Below are positions 17,432 to 27,186 of a stretch of DNA of 64,000 bases, piece by piece (the first letter of the stretch is position 1; each line of letters opens with the position of its first letter). Under the pieces are notes generated by a model, which saw nothing but the letters and a program-made list of their open reading frames with translations, searched no databases and was not told where the DNA came from. The position numbers and the translations under genes are program-made. Source of the DNA: Abditibacteriaceae bacterium (lineage in GTDB: Bacteria > Armatimonadota > Abditibacteriia > Abditibacteriales > Abditibacteriaceae); NCBI GenBank assembly GCA_019239895.1, contig JAFAZH010000019.1, forward strand, positions 62,001-126,000, written 5' to 3'.

Positions 17432-17665
17432 ATGAAATCTCATTCTCTGGAAGAAGTGCGGGCTGTAAAACCCCAGGCTCTTAAACTGTTTAAGCCGCTG
17501 GCTGCCGTGGTGGGAGTTGGCATCACGCGCGTTGAGAATGGCTATGGCCTCAAGATTAATCTTCAGCAACAGCCACCACCGGGCGTTACGCTGCCCACCG
17601 AAGTGGCGGGCGTTCCCGTGTAAGTCGAAGTGGTGGGCACCATCAAAAAGCAAACCCTGGTTTAA
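17432..17665 (+). pseudogene. small conserved-looking protein gene with in-frame TAA near its end
   Basis: ATG 17432 opens a 63-codon frame (starting MKSHSLEEVRAVKPQALKL, with VVGVGITRVENGYGLKINL) that stops at TAA 17621 after VAGVPV. Reading through, the same frame gives VEVVGTIKKQTLV and stops at 17663-17665, a natural continuation of the beta-strand pattern GVPVxVEVVGxI. One base change in the TAA would restore a 77-codon gene. I cannot name the family. The product may be truncated but still made, or the gene may be dying. It is convergent with the outer-membrane gene. Confidence 0.55.
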
Positions 17666-17796
17666 GCTTTATGCCATGCACTGCCGCCGTAGGCGGTTGG
17701 CATCTTCTCGCTGCCCCCACAACTTCCTGAATTTGGTGTTTCTAATCTGCCTCAAGTTTGCTGGTGTCTGGATGAGACTATAGGGTGAATGCAGGG

Positions 17797-18855
17797 TTAA
17801 AAACTATACCCGACTTCAAAACAATTCAGATGGTTATGACCACCGAAAACAGGATTGACTTGATCGGCGGCCAGATTGTTGACATAGGCCCATTGCAGAC
17901 TGAAATTGCCCCTGGTCACGCCGAGACCATAAGTGGAATTCCCATTGCGCCGTCCCACCCGCAAGGCTAAGGCGGAGGCGACCATCCACTCCGCGCCAGC
18001 ATAAGTTTCGTGCCCGGTGATGCCAGAGCCATCGCCGGTCAGGGAACCTTTATCGTGTTCAAAGACCAGGGTCAGCTTTTTCGTGGGTTGAATATTAAAG
18101 CCGCCCGCCAAGTTGACCGCGTGGAAATTCGCCGTGTGGGTCACTAGACCTGCCGGGGCCAGAGCCGGGGGGACGGTCATGGTGGCACGCTCCCAGAAGT
18201 TGTCATAAATGAGGCCGAAGCGGCCCCACTCCGCGAATTTATAATCCAGCCCGACACGCCCTCCTAACTTCGAGAATTGCGAGACAATCGGTCGTCCATC
18301 GAAATGGATGTCAATGCCGGGCGCACCGATAGCGCCTAAGACATGATGGGTCGCCAATACGGGCGCAGCGGAGACGCCCAGCGCCAACTTTGGATTAATC
18401 CGGTGCCCGTAAAATAGCCCCACGCTTTCCTCGCTGAGCTTTTGGGTGGAACCAGGAAAAGCTGTGGCCAGAAAACTGGAGTGCGTTGGCGATTTAACGT
18501 TCGAGTATAAAATTTGCCCCCCGCCATTGGCCCCTAATGGTAGGGCCACGCTGACCATATTCGTTTTAAAGGTGGTGCTATTGGTAAAGCTGGCCTGGAG
18601 ATGGCGCACATCAGCCGCCACCTGCTTGTTGTCGGCGGCATCCGCCGGGTTCAAGCTGTCCGGGCCGGGGATGCAGGCGACCGCGCCACCCATGCCATAG
18701 CCGCGCACCGTCGCGGTGCGGGTCGCGCCAAAGAAGTGACTCAGCGCATATACTTGCGGGCCTAACTGAGCCTGAGCGGTGGCGACTGGCCAGAGGCCAA
18801 CCACAGCACAAACGATAGCACAAATGGTGCAGCGGAACGGGCGCGGGCTTATCAT
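17797..18855 (-). CDS. outer-membrane beta-barrel protein
   Basis: 352 aa with a signal peptide (about residues 1-29, ending VATAQA). The mature part alternates short amphipathic strands and turns (LGGRVGLDYKFAEWGRFGLIYD, split here for illustration at LGGRVGLDYKF and GRFGLIYD) and ends in VGYSF, a terminal Phe as recognised by the BAM machinery. NPADAADN near residue 68 recalls FadL/OmpP1-type (toluene-transport) N-termini, so a hydrophobic-substrate channel is possible, but the family is not certain. GGAGA lies about 10 nt before ATG 18855. It shows that the organism has an outer membrane. Confidence 0.8.
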   Translation of the reverse strand: MISPRPFRCTICAIVCAVVGLWPVATAQAQLGPQVYALSHFFGATRTATVRGYGMGGAVACIPGPDSLNPADAADNKQVAADVRHLQASFTNSTTFKTNMVSVALPLGANGGGQILYSNVKSPTHSSFLATAFPGSTQKLSEESVGLFYGHRINPKLALGVSAAPVLATHHVLGAIGAPGIDIHFDGRPIVSQFSKLGGRVGLDYKFAEWGRFGLIYDNFWERATMTVPPALAPAGLVTHTANFHAVNLAGGFNIQPTKKLTLVFEHDKGSLTGDGSGITGHETYAGAEWMVASALALRVGRRNGNSTYGLGVTRGNFSLQWAYVNNLAADQVNPVFGGHNHLNCFEVGYSF

Positions 18856-19114
18856 AGCTAACTGTCTCCTGTAAACAAACCTGCCCTGCCAATTAATTCA
18901 TGGCAGCGGAAGGGGATTATGTAGGTTGTACTGGAAACTGCTCCGGCTTGTCAAATGCGGCAGGGGACAACTAGCGGCACATTCGTCTAAATGCTTAAAA
19001 TTCGCTATAATAGGGCGAATAGGGCATAAGCCACGCGATAGTGAACCACACGCTGATTTATGCAGCTTGCGACTAGCGCCAGAGTCGCCAAATGCTGTTC
19101 GACAGGGAGGGCAT

Positions 19115-20419
19115 ATGGCCACAGCCACCAAATCTAAGGCACATCATAAACACCATAAGAAATCGCATGAGCCAGCTTCACTCAAGTTTCCTAAAGTGGA
19201 GCACCCATTTAATTGGGATAGTTCCACGATGCGTCAGGTCGCTGATCCTTTAGCGGATAATGTCATCGCCGCCATTAATTCAGGGCCAGATGCCGATGTC
19301 AACACGCAGCAGGTCAATGCTATTCTGGCCCATGTGACCAGCAATGAACGCATTGATCCCGCCACTTTATGCCAGGCCTTGCCGGAAGCAGCACGGGCAC
19401 CTTTAACGGAATACCTGACTAAAAGTCTGGAGTTGCCCCCGGACTTAGATGAAGAAAAGCTGCAACAGGGAGAAACCTTTTTTGCCGAGCACGGGCCAAC
19501 CATCGTGTTGTTGCTGATGTGCAAGTCCATGCCAGAGTGCTACGCCGCTAAGAATGCGTCTGAGGTGCTGGCGGGCACCGGGCTGATGAGCAAATGCCTG
19601 AAGCGGCGCATGGTCGAAACCGGGCAATTCCTGATTGATGCCATGTCCCCCGGTGGCCTGCGCCCGGATGGGCACGGGCGCGGCCTTTATAGCGCGCAGA
19701 AAGTCCGGCTGATGCACGCAGCGATTCGCTATCACGTTATCCATCATACGGGCTACCAAGATTATGCAACAAGCGGCACCCCCATTAATCAGGAAGATAT
19801 GATAGCCACCCTGCTTTCCTTCTCCCATTTAATCATTGAGGGCATAGCTCAACTAGGCATTCCCTGCACGGCCCAGGAAGCCGAGGGCTATCTCTATGCC
19901 TGTAATCTAATGGGCTATATGTTAGGGGTGCGCGAGGAGTTACTGCCACGGAGCGTAGCCGAGGCGCGGGTCGCCTGGCAGGACATTACCAAGCGAGAAT
20001 ATGAAGCATCGCAGGCAGGCCAGGAACTAACAGCAGCGATGGTGGATTTATTAGAAGCCACCACTCCGGGCACCGAGTTTAAGCCGCTGCCGATCCGCCT
20101 GATGCGCTACTTGGCGGGCGATAAAGTCTCTGACCTGGTTAAAGTGCCACCGGATGGCAAATCCTGGCGTCTTTTAACTAAAATCGCAACTCGCCTCTGG
20201 CTTTTTATCGTCCGCGATCTCGCGCGCAAGAAAAAGAAGTATCCGCTCTTTAAAATCGTCTATGGCCATTTTAGTCTGCATCTCCTTAATACCTTAGAAC
20301 GGACTGGACTGGATGGGAAGCCAGCCACTTTCACTATTCCTGATGAGTGTCGCCTGCAATGGGGTATGGCGGCTAACGCGCCTGTTACTTCGCCCCCCGC
20401 AACACCGCCTGCGGCATAA
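19115..20419 (+). CDS. DUF2236/MpaB-family oxygenase (latex-clearing-protein-like)
   Basis: The frame opens at 18926 but GGGAGGG a few nt before ATG 19115 fixes the start, giving 434 aa. After a His/Lys-rich tail (AHHKHHKKSH) comes a helical protein with the DUF2236 core: GLMSKCLKRRMVETGQFLID, then KVRLMHAAIRYHV and NQEDMIATLLSFSHL, and NLMGYMLGV. In Lcp rubber oxygenases the equivalent Arg/Lys/His set binds and works with haem b; His residues in RYHVIHH are candidates here. The family does O2-dependent cleavage of isoprenoid-like C=C bonds or related oxidations; the substrate is unknown. No signal peptide is seen. An FAD reductase follows after 78 bp and may be a partner. Confidence 0.8.
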   Translation: MATATKSKAHHKHHKKSHEPASLKFPKVEHPFNWDSSTMRQVADPLADNVIAAINSGPDADVNTQQVNAILAHVTSNERIDPATLCQALPEAARAPLTEYLTKSLELPPDLDEEKLQQGETFFAEHGPTIVLLLMCKSMPECYAAKNASEVLAGTGLMSKCLKRRMVETGQFLIDAMSPGGLRPDGHGRGLYSAQKVRLMHAAIRYHVIHHTGYQDYATSGTPINQEDMIATLLSFSHLIIEGIAQLGIPCTAQEAEGYLYACNLMGYMLGVREELLPRSVAEARVAWQDITKREYEASQAGQELTAAMVDLLEATTPGTEFKPLPIRLMRYLAGDKVSDLVKVPPDGKSWRLLTKIATRLWLFIVRDLARKKKKYPLFKIVYGHFSLHLLNTLERTGLDGKPATFTIPDECRLQWGMAANAPVTSPPATPPAA

Positions 20420-20497
20420 TGACCTGGCTAAATCCATTGTGCTACCCACTACAGTTCAACGCTGATATGGTTTCAATTTTCATCGCTGCTATAAACC

Positions 20498-21580
20498 ATG
20501 AAGCCGATTAAGATTTTAGGGGCTGGATTAGCGGGTTTGACGGCTGCCATCAATCTGGCTAAAGCTGGCTATGAAGTAGCCGTCTTTGAGCAGCATGACG
20601 ATGTTGGCAAGCGATTCGACGGCGATCTCCAGGGAATAGAAAACTGGTCAGAGCAGTTAGACACGCGCGCCGACTTCGCGCGCATGAATCTGGAAATCAA
20701 CTTCGACTTCGATCCATCTTACGAACTGGTGGTGAAGAATCGGGTCGCTACGGAGCGGCTGCACTTTGAGCGGGCGCTCTTTTATTTAGTCAAGCGCGGC
20801 AGTGGCGCTGGGAGTCTTGATCAAGGGCTTAAACGGCAAGCGTTAGAGGCAGGAGTGGAACTTCATTTTGGCCAGACCATTCCCACCAGCGAAGCCGATA
20901 TTATTGCGACTGGCCCAAACCCCAGGGAAACTTTTGTGATTGGCAAAGGCGTGATATTTAAGAGCTGTCCCCAAACCAGCGCTGTGACTGATGCCGCTAT
21001 CGCATTGATCGAACCCGGCAGGGCATTAACTGGCTATTCTTACCTGCTGATGGTTGGGGGTTATGGCACTATCTGTAGTGTATTATTCGATGACTTCCCC
21101 GCTATTCATCGCTGTTACGAGCAAAGCAGGCAAGTCTTCGATGTCATGCTACCATTAGGCAAGTTGCAAATGAAGAAGGTTGGCGGTGTGGGCTGCATTG
21201 CGTTACGCAATGAGTGGCAGCAGGGGCCGAGTCTGGTGGTTGGCGAAGCGGCAGGCTTGCAAGATTTTCTGTGGGCCTATGGTATCCGCCATGCGCTAAA
21301 CTCCGGTTATCTGGCCGCCCACTGCATCATTCATCATCAAGATTACGCGGTGCTGGCACGCCAGAACTTTGAAAGCAAATTAAAGGCGAGCCTCGTCAAT
21401 CGCTACCTGTGGGAGAAACTTATGGTGAGTCACTTTTCGCCTTATCTCGGTAAGCTTATAAAGCGTGCCGACGTTTTCAAGCTGCTCCGTTCCCTGCATA
21501 GTTATAATTATGGACAACGCTTGCTCTATCCGTTCGCGCTGCGCAAGATGCGCAAACGGTATCCTGCATTGAGGCTATAA
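20498..21580 (+). CDS. FAD-dependent oxidoreductase, geranylgeranyl-reductase-like
   Basis: 360 aa. The N-terminus has the FAD Rossmann fingerprint ILGAGLAGLTAAINLAKAG, ending in VFEQ. A second FAD-contact motif is VVGEAAGLQDFLWAYGIRHA near residue 248, in the position of the GD motif of geranylgeranyl reductase and p-hydroxybenzoate-hydroxylase relatives. The C-terminal region is basic and helical (residues 300-360), maybe membrane-associated. Such enzymes reduce isoprenoid or hydroxylate aromatic substrates. It lies between the MpaB-like oxygenase and the big kinase, same strand, gaps 78 and 47 bp. A prenyl-lipid or carotenoid substrate is a guess from its neighbour. Confidence 0.8.
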   Translation: MKPIKILGAGLAGLTAAINLAKAGYEVAVFEQHDDVGKRFDGDLQGIENWSEQLDTRADFARMNLEINFDFDPSYELVVKNRVATERLHFERALFYLVKRGSGAGSLDQGLKRQALEAGVELHFGQTIPTSEADIIATGPNPRETFVIGKGVIFKSCPQTSAVTDAAIALIEPGRALTGYSYLLMVGGYGTICSVLFDDFPAIHRCYEQSRQVFDVMLPLGKLQMKKVGGVGCIALRNEWQQGPSLVVGEAAGLQDFLWAYGIRHALNSGYLAAHCIIHHQDYAVLARQNFESKLKASLVNRYLWEKLMVSHFSPYLGKLIKRADVFKLLRSLHSYNYGQRLLYPFALRKMRKRYPALRL

Positions 21581-21627
21581 AAACTTATAATGGCCAACGG
21601 CACAGCGCCGCACACCATTCATTCATC

Positions 21628-24600
21628 ATGGTCACGCTTCCCGGTTACACGGTTACAGAGGAGATATATAATGGCCCCTGCACTCTTATGCACCGGGGCT
21701 ATCGGCAAGCCGACCATAAACCGGTTACGATTAAGCTTTTTAACACCAAGACCCCCACGGCTACGGCTATCGCGCGGCTGATTCACGAATATGAAATCAC
21801 CAAAGACTTAAATCTCGAAGGTATTGTTAAAGCCTATAGCCTGGAATCGCAACCAGGCCGCCTGGCGCTGATTCTGGATGATTTCCAGGGTGTCACGCTT
21901 GAAAGTCTCATCAGGGCCGGGGCCTTAGACCTGACCACAGCCTTACAGATCGCTGTGCAGTTAGCCCGCATTATGGCACGGCTGCACCAACAGAATATCA
22001 TCCACAAAGATATTAATCCACACCATATCCTGATTCATCGCCAGACGGGGGTGGTGGCACTCACTGACTTTAGCATTGCGACCATCCTCGCGCGGGAAAC
22101 ACCCCAGGTCAGCAATCTTCATCTGCTCAATGGCACGCTGGCTTACAATTCACCAGAGCAAACCGGGCGCATGAATCGCGGCCTCGATTATCGCACCGAT
22201 TTTTATTCGTTTGGGGTAACGCTCTATGAGATGCTAACGGGCAAGTTGCCATTTGTCGCCAGTGACTCCCTGGAATTAATCCATTGCCATATTGCCCGGC
22301 AACCTGTGCCACCCTGCCAGGTGCAAACCGCGATTCCCCAGACGGTGTCCGATATTGTGATGAAGCTATTGTCCAAGACGGCAGAGGAGCGTTATCACAG
22401 CGCCTATGGTCTGGCGGCGGATTTAGAGCAGTGTCTGGCCCAACTGGAAGCTAAAGGCTGCATAGATGATTTCGTGCCTGGCCTGCAAGACGTGTCTTAC
22501 AAATTCCAGATACCACAGCGTCTTTATGGCCGCGAGCAAGATATTAAAGTCTTGCTGGATGCCTTTGAGCGAGTCTGTTCCGGCCCGCCGGAATTGCTGC
22601 TCGTCACGGGCTATTCCGGCATTGGGAAATCAACCCTGGTTCACGAAGCCCACAAACCGATTGCGCGTCAACGCGGTTATTTTATCTCCGGTAAGTTTGA
22701 CCAGTATAAACGGAATATCCCCTACTCTGCTCTTATCCAGGCTTTTCAGGGTTTAATCCAGCAACTCTTAACCGAGAGCGAAGAGCAGATTGCCAACTGG
22801 CGTCAGGCCCTCACCCATGCACTGGGCGCTAATGCGCAAGTCATTGTGGATGTTATTCCTGAAGTGGAGTTAATCATTGGCCCGCAACCTCCGGTTGCGC
22901 AGCAGGGGCCGCAGGAATCCCAGAACCGTTTTAATCTCGTCTTTCAAAACTTCATTGGCGTTTTTACACAGCAAGCGCATCCTTTAGTGATTTTCCTGGA
23001 TGATTTGCAGTGGGCCGATGCCGGATCGCTAAATCTGCTCCGTATCCTGATGACCGACCCAGCCAGTCGCTATCTCTTGATGATAGGCGCTTACCGGGAC
23101 AATGAGGTGAGCCAGGCGCATCCCTTAGTGGCAGCATTAGATGATATTCGCAAGGCGCAGACGCTTGTGCAGCAGATTGAGTTAGGGCCGTTAGATTTAG
23201 CCTGCGTCAATGAGTTGGTGGCCGATACGCTCTATTGCGCTCCGGCCCGCTCCCGGCCCCTAGCCCAACTGCTGCTCCGTAAAACGGCTGGCAATCCGTT
23301 CTTTTTAAATCAACTACTGCAATCGTTTTATCGAGATCAACTGGTAAAGTTTGATCCCGATGTTTTGAGCTGGCAGTGGGATTTGAAGCAGATTGAAGAC
23401 AGCGGCATCACGGATAATGTGGTTGAGTTGATGTCCGGCAAGATTCAGCGCATCTCACCCCAGGCTCAGCATATCCTGAAATTGGCGGCCTGTATCGGCA
23501 ACCAATTCGACCTGGAGACCTTAGCTATCATCCATGAGAAATCACGGGTTGAAACGCTCTCCGATCTCTGGGAAGCGGTGCAGGAAGGGCTAATCATCGC
23601 GCCTCCGAATGCAGTCACCCAGATGCAAGAATTGCCCCCGCAGGAGCTTGACGAATTAGGTTTAAATACCCTCGCCGTGACCTATAAGTTCCTCCACGAC
23701 CGTGTCCAGCAAGCCGCTTATGCGCAAATTGCGGACGAGCAGAAGAAAATCATCCACCTCAAATTAGGGCAGTTGCTCCTGCAAAACACCGCCGCCGGAG
23801 AACATGATGAAAAGCTGTTTGACATCGTTAATCATCTGAATCTTGGTCGTGCCTTAATGCACGATCAGGTGCAACAAGACAGTCTCGCGGAGCTAAACCT
23901 GCGCGCCGGTAAAAAAGCGAAAGCCTCTGCCGCTTACGAAGCATCGTCGCGTTATCTGGCCGATGGCATCAGCCTCTTACCACCGGATAGCTGGCAGACA
24001 CGCTATGACCTGAGCTTTGCTTTAAGCTTTGAACGCTATGAGTGCGCCTATCTGCTTGGCGATTACGAAGCCACAGAACCGATGTTTGAGCAACTTTTAG
24101 CACAGGCCAACTCGGTCTTGGATAAGGCCAGGGTATACGCGATGCGGGTGACTTCCTATGCGACGCGCGCCATGCATCAGGAAGCTTGCGATGCAGGCCG
24201 CGAAGCGTTGGCTCTGCTAGGCATGAATATACCAGCAGCGCCCAATAAGTTCAGCATTCTCTCCCGCTTATTGAAGGTTAAGGCCAGTGTAGGCCGTAAA
24301 CCGATCAAGAGCCTGACGAGGCTACCGGATATGGCCGACCCCGAAAAGCGGGCTATCGTTTTTCTGCTGCGCGAGATGACGGGTAGTGCTTACCAGGTGA
24401 CACCGGAGATATTTGCAGTTGTCGTCTTGGAGCTAACTTACACTTCGCTCCGCTTTGGTAATACGGCCTGGGCGCACCAGGGTTATGGACTCTATGGCGC
24501 TATCCTGTGCGGAGTCTTAGGTGACCTGAAAGCAGGCAATGAGTTTGGCCAGTTAGGGTTGGCTATAGCTGAGAAATACAACGATGTTTCCTCCATCTCC

Positions 24601-27072
24601 AGGTCATGTTTTATCTGGGCCGCCTTTAGCAATCACTGGATGCGCCATGCCAAGACCAATCTTACGCTTTTTCAGCGAGCCTATGAAACAGCTCTGGAAT
24701 CAGGCGATTATCATTGCCTGGAATACGTGGTAGCCAACACCCCTTTTCATAAACTGCTGCTCGGCTTCCCGCTTCAGGAAGTCTATGAGGCAGCGGATAA
24801 GCAGTTGGATTTTGTCCAGCGTGTAAAATATGAGGATGGTCTCAATTTCCTCAAGACTTATAAGCAAACCGTGCGGTGCCTGCAAGGTGCCACAGCGAGT
24901 CATTCCAGCTTCAGCGATGCCGACTACGATGAAGCAGCAGAGCGCAGGCATATGCAAAGCACGACAGGTCAACTCCCACTGCACTGGTATGCCATCAACA
25001 AACTCATGACGCTGTACCTGTTTGGGGAGTATGAGGGCGCCTTAGAAATGGCCCTTTTATCGGACAGCATGGTGGAGCTTTCCGCCGGATTTTGGTATGT
25101 AGCAATTCACTACTGGTATTACTCCCTAACCTTAGCGGCGTTGTATCCCATGGCAACACGCGAGCTACGAGCCAAATATCGGCGCACCTTGCAGAGCAAT
25201 CAGCGCAAAATGAAAAAGTGGGCGCGGTATTGCCCGGAGAATTTTCAGCATCAGTATCTCTTAGTGCAAGCGGAAATAGCACGGCTTACCCATAAAGACA
25301 GCGCCGCCATGCAGCTTTATGATGACGCCATCCAGTCGGCGCAAGAGCAGGGCTATATGCAGAATGCGGCTCTCGCCAGCGAATTGGCAGGCCGTTTTCA
25401 CCTCGCGCGGGGCCAAAGCAACATCGCCAAGAGTTACTTGGTAGAAGCTCATTACGGTTATGTTCAATGGGGTGCAACCGGTAAGGTTGCCGCTTTAGAG
25501 CAACAATATCCAGACTTGCTGGTTAATGCAATAAGTCCCTCGCCAGCAGTAACAGGCATAATAACGGCGCAGGATACAACGATCCCCGATCCACTGGCTG
25601 AAGCAAAGTCATCGGCGCTGGATTTGTCTACTGTCATTAAGACAGCCCAGGCACTTTCCGGTGAGATTGATCTGAGTCGCCTCCTACGCCAACTGATGCG
25701 CTTCGCCATCGAAAACGCTGGTGCGCAGAAGGGTATGCTGCTACTGGAAAAGGGTGGCAAGTTGGTTATTGAGGCCGAGGGTGCAGTGGACGAACCGGAG
25801 GTCGCTGTACTGCAATCCAGCCCCTTGGGCGAACGCGGCGATGCTCCGGCAGCGATTATTCATTATGTGGCTCGCACCGGGGAAAGTCTCGTGCTGCAAG
25901 ACGCCACCCGCGAAGGTATCTTCACCGCAGACCCCTATGTTCTGGCGGACCAACCGCATTCCATTCTGTGCGCGCCTATCGTGCATCAGTCGAAATTGAT
26001 CGGAATTCTCTATCTGGAGAATGCCCTGACACCGGGAGTTTTCAATCAAGATCGCTTGGAAGTTTTAAATATTATCTCGGCGCAAGCTGCCATTTCGCTG
26101 CAAAATGCCATTCTCTATCGTGATTTGAACGATGCCAAAGTCAGCTTGCAAAATAGCAATGAACTGTTGGAAGAATCTAACCGTACTCTGGAAGAGAAAG
26201 TTGTCGCTCGCACGGTGGAATTGCAGACCAAAAATCAACAGTTAGAGCAGACCTTGAGTGCCTTGAAAGAGATGCAGAATAAGGTCATTATTCAAGAAAA
26301 GATGGCTTCTTTAGGAACTTTAACCGCAGGTGTCGCGCACGAAATTAAGAATCCTTTGAATTTTGTCAACAACTTTGCGCTCCTTTCGGTTGATCTGGTG
26401 AACGAGCTAACCGAACTGATAACGCAGCAGGAGGCGCACTGGGATGACAAAACCAAAGAGTATCTCGATGAAATTTTGCATGACCTCGAACTGAATGCGC
26501 AGAAGATTACTGAGCACGGCAAGCGGGCCGATAGCATTGTGCGCAGTATGCTGCTCCACTCGCGCGGTCAGGCGGGCCAGGTGGAAGCGACCGATTTAAA
26601 TGTATTGGTAGAGGAAGCCGCTAATCTGATCTATCATGGGCAGCGTGCTACGGATGCCGCCTTTAATGTCACTTTTGAAAAGGACTTCGATCCGGCTCTG
26701 GGCACGGTGCAGGTGGTGCCACAGGAGATAAGCCGCGTGGTTCTTAATGTTGTGAGTAATGCCTGCTATGCTGTGCAGCAGAAGCAGCGCCAGGCCGGAA
26801 CCGGTTATAACCCCTGTGTGTGCCTGAGTACCCGGCGCTTGCCGGATCATGTCGAAATTCGGATTCGAGATAACGGAGACGGCATCGCGCCTGCTGCGCT
26901 GGAAAAAATATTCAATCCCTTCTTTACCACGAAACCTGCGGGCGAAGGCACTGGTTTGGGATTGTCGCTCAGCTATGATATTATCGTGCACCAACACGGC
27001 GGCGACCTTAAAGTGGAAACCGAGCCAGGCCAGTACACGGAATTTATTATTAATCTACCGTCTAAAGGCTAA
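21628..27072 (+). CDS. giant hybrid: Ser/Thr kinase-like domain, AAA ATPase, GAF and histidine kinase
   Basis: 1814 aa. Order: protein-kinase-like domain (1-270; catalytic loop HKDINPHH with Asp128; the activation segment starts DFS instead of DFG and the Gly-rich loop is degenerate, so kinase activity is unsure), AAA_16-type ATPase (about 295-560; Walker A GYSGIGKST at about 328, Walker B VIFLDDLQWAD), a long TPR-like helical region (about 690-1310), GAF (about 1340-1490), coiled coil (1495-1555), HisKA with His1571 in GVAHEIKNPLNF, and HATPase (N box VVSNACYAV, G boxes DNGDGI and GEGTGLGLSL). This is the multi-sensor architecture known from cyanobacteria, Planctomycetota and myxobacteria. 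The response-regulator hybrid 114 bp downstream is the obvious partner. The start has no Shine-Dalgarno and could be elsewhere by a few codons. Confidence 0.92.
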   Translation: MVTLPGYTVTEEIYNGPCTLMHRGYRQADHKPVTIKLFNTKTPTATAIARLIHEYEITKDLNLEGIVKAYSLESQPGRLALILDDFQGVTLESLIRAGALDLTTALQIAVQLARIMARLHQQNIIHKDINPHHILIHRQTGVVALTDFSIATILARETPQVSNLHLLNGTLAYNSPEQTGRMNRGLDYRTDFYSFGVTLYEMLTGKLPFVASDSLELIHCHIARQPVPPCQVQTAIPQTVSDIVMKLLSKTAEERYHSAYGLAADLEQCLAQLEAKGCIDDFVPGLQDVSYKFQIPQRLYGREQDIKVLLDAFERVCSGPPELLLVTGYSGIGKSTLVHEAHKPIARQRGYFISGKFDQYKRNIPYSALIQAFQGLIQQLLTESEEQIANWRQALTHALGANAQVIVDVIPEVELIIGPQPPVAQQGPQESQNRFNLVFQNFIGVFTQQAHPLVIFLDDLQWADAGSLNLLRILMTDPASRYLLMIGAYRDNEVSQAHPLVAALDDIRKAQTLVQQIELGPLDLACVNELVADTLYCAPARSRPLAQLLLRKTAGNPFFLNQLLQSFYRDQLVKFDPDVLSWQWDLKQIEDSGITDNVVELMSGKIQRISPQAQHILKLAACIGNQFDLETLAIIHEKSRVETLSDLWEAVQEGLIIAPPNAVTQMQELPPQELDELGLNTLAVTYKFLHDRVQQAAYAQIADEQKKIIHLKLGQLLLQNTAAGEHDEKLFDIVNHLNLGRALMHDQVQQDSLAELNLRAGKKAKASAAYEASSRYLADGISLLPPDSWQTRYDLSFALSFERYECAYLLGDYEATEPMFEQLLAQANSVLDKARVYAMRVTSYATRAMHQEACDAGREALALLGMNIPAAPNKFSILSRLLKVKASVGRKPIKSLTRLPDMADPEKRAIVFLLREMTGSAYQVTPEIFAVVVLELTYTSLRFGNTAWAHQGYGLYGAILCGVLGDLKAGNEFGQLGLAIAEKYNDVSSISRSCFIWAAFSNHWMRHAKTNLTLFQRAYETALESGDYHCLEYVVANTPFHKLLLGFPLQEVYEAADKQLDFVQRVKYEDGLNFLKTYKQTVRCLQGATASHSSFSDADYDEAAERRHMQSTTGQLPLHWYAINKLMTLYLFGEYEGALEMALLSDSMVELSAGFWYVAIHYWYYSLTLAALYPMATRELRAKYRRTLQSNQRKMKKWARYCPENFQHQYLLVQAEIARLTHKDSAAMQLYDDAIQSAQEQGYMQNAALASELAGRFHLARGQSNIAKSYLVEAHYGYVQWGATGKVAALEQQYPDLLVNAISPSPAVTGIITAQDTTIPDPLAEAKSSALDLSTVIKTAQALSGEIDLSRLLRQLMRFAIENAGAQKGMLLLEKGGKLVIEAEGAVDEPEVAVLQSSPLGERGDAPAAIIHYVARTGESLVLQDATREGIFTADPYVLADQPHSILCAPIVHQSKLIGILYLENALTPGVFNQDRLEVLNIISAQAAISLQNAILYRDLNDAKVSLQNSNELLEESNRTLEEKVVARTVELQTKNQQLEQTLSALKEMQNKVIIQEKMASLGTLTAGVAHEIKNPLNFVNNFALLSVDLVNELTELITQQEAHWDDKTKEYLDEILHDLELNAQKITEHGKRADSIVRSMLLHSRGQAGQVEATDLNVLVEEAANLIYHGQRATDAAFNVTFEKDFDPALGTVQVVPQEISRVVLNVVSNACYAVQQKQRQAGTGYNPCVCLSTRRLPDHVEIRIRDNGDGIAPAALEKIFNPFFTTKPAGEGTGLGLSLSYDIIVHQHGGDLKVETEPGQYTEFIINLPSKG

Positions 27073-27186
27073 ATCGTGCTGGGGAGTTTGGCTGAGGCTT
27101 GACGCACATAGTAGAATCAACTATTATCCACTACGTTTTCTTGACCCCCTCGTAGGACGACCCGACATGAGGTTAGGTGACCTATT

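Noticed and set aside
19006..19011. TATAAT before the MpaB-like gene as a promoter
   Set aside because: No acceptable -35 box at the right distance; too weak to list.
21717..21727. AAACCGGTTA inside the large kinase gene as a third operator
   Set aside because: It lies within coding sequence and only half of the palindrome is kept; chance is the simpler explanation.
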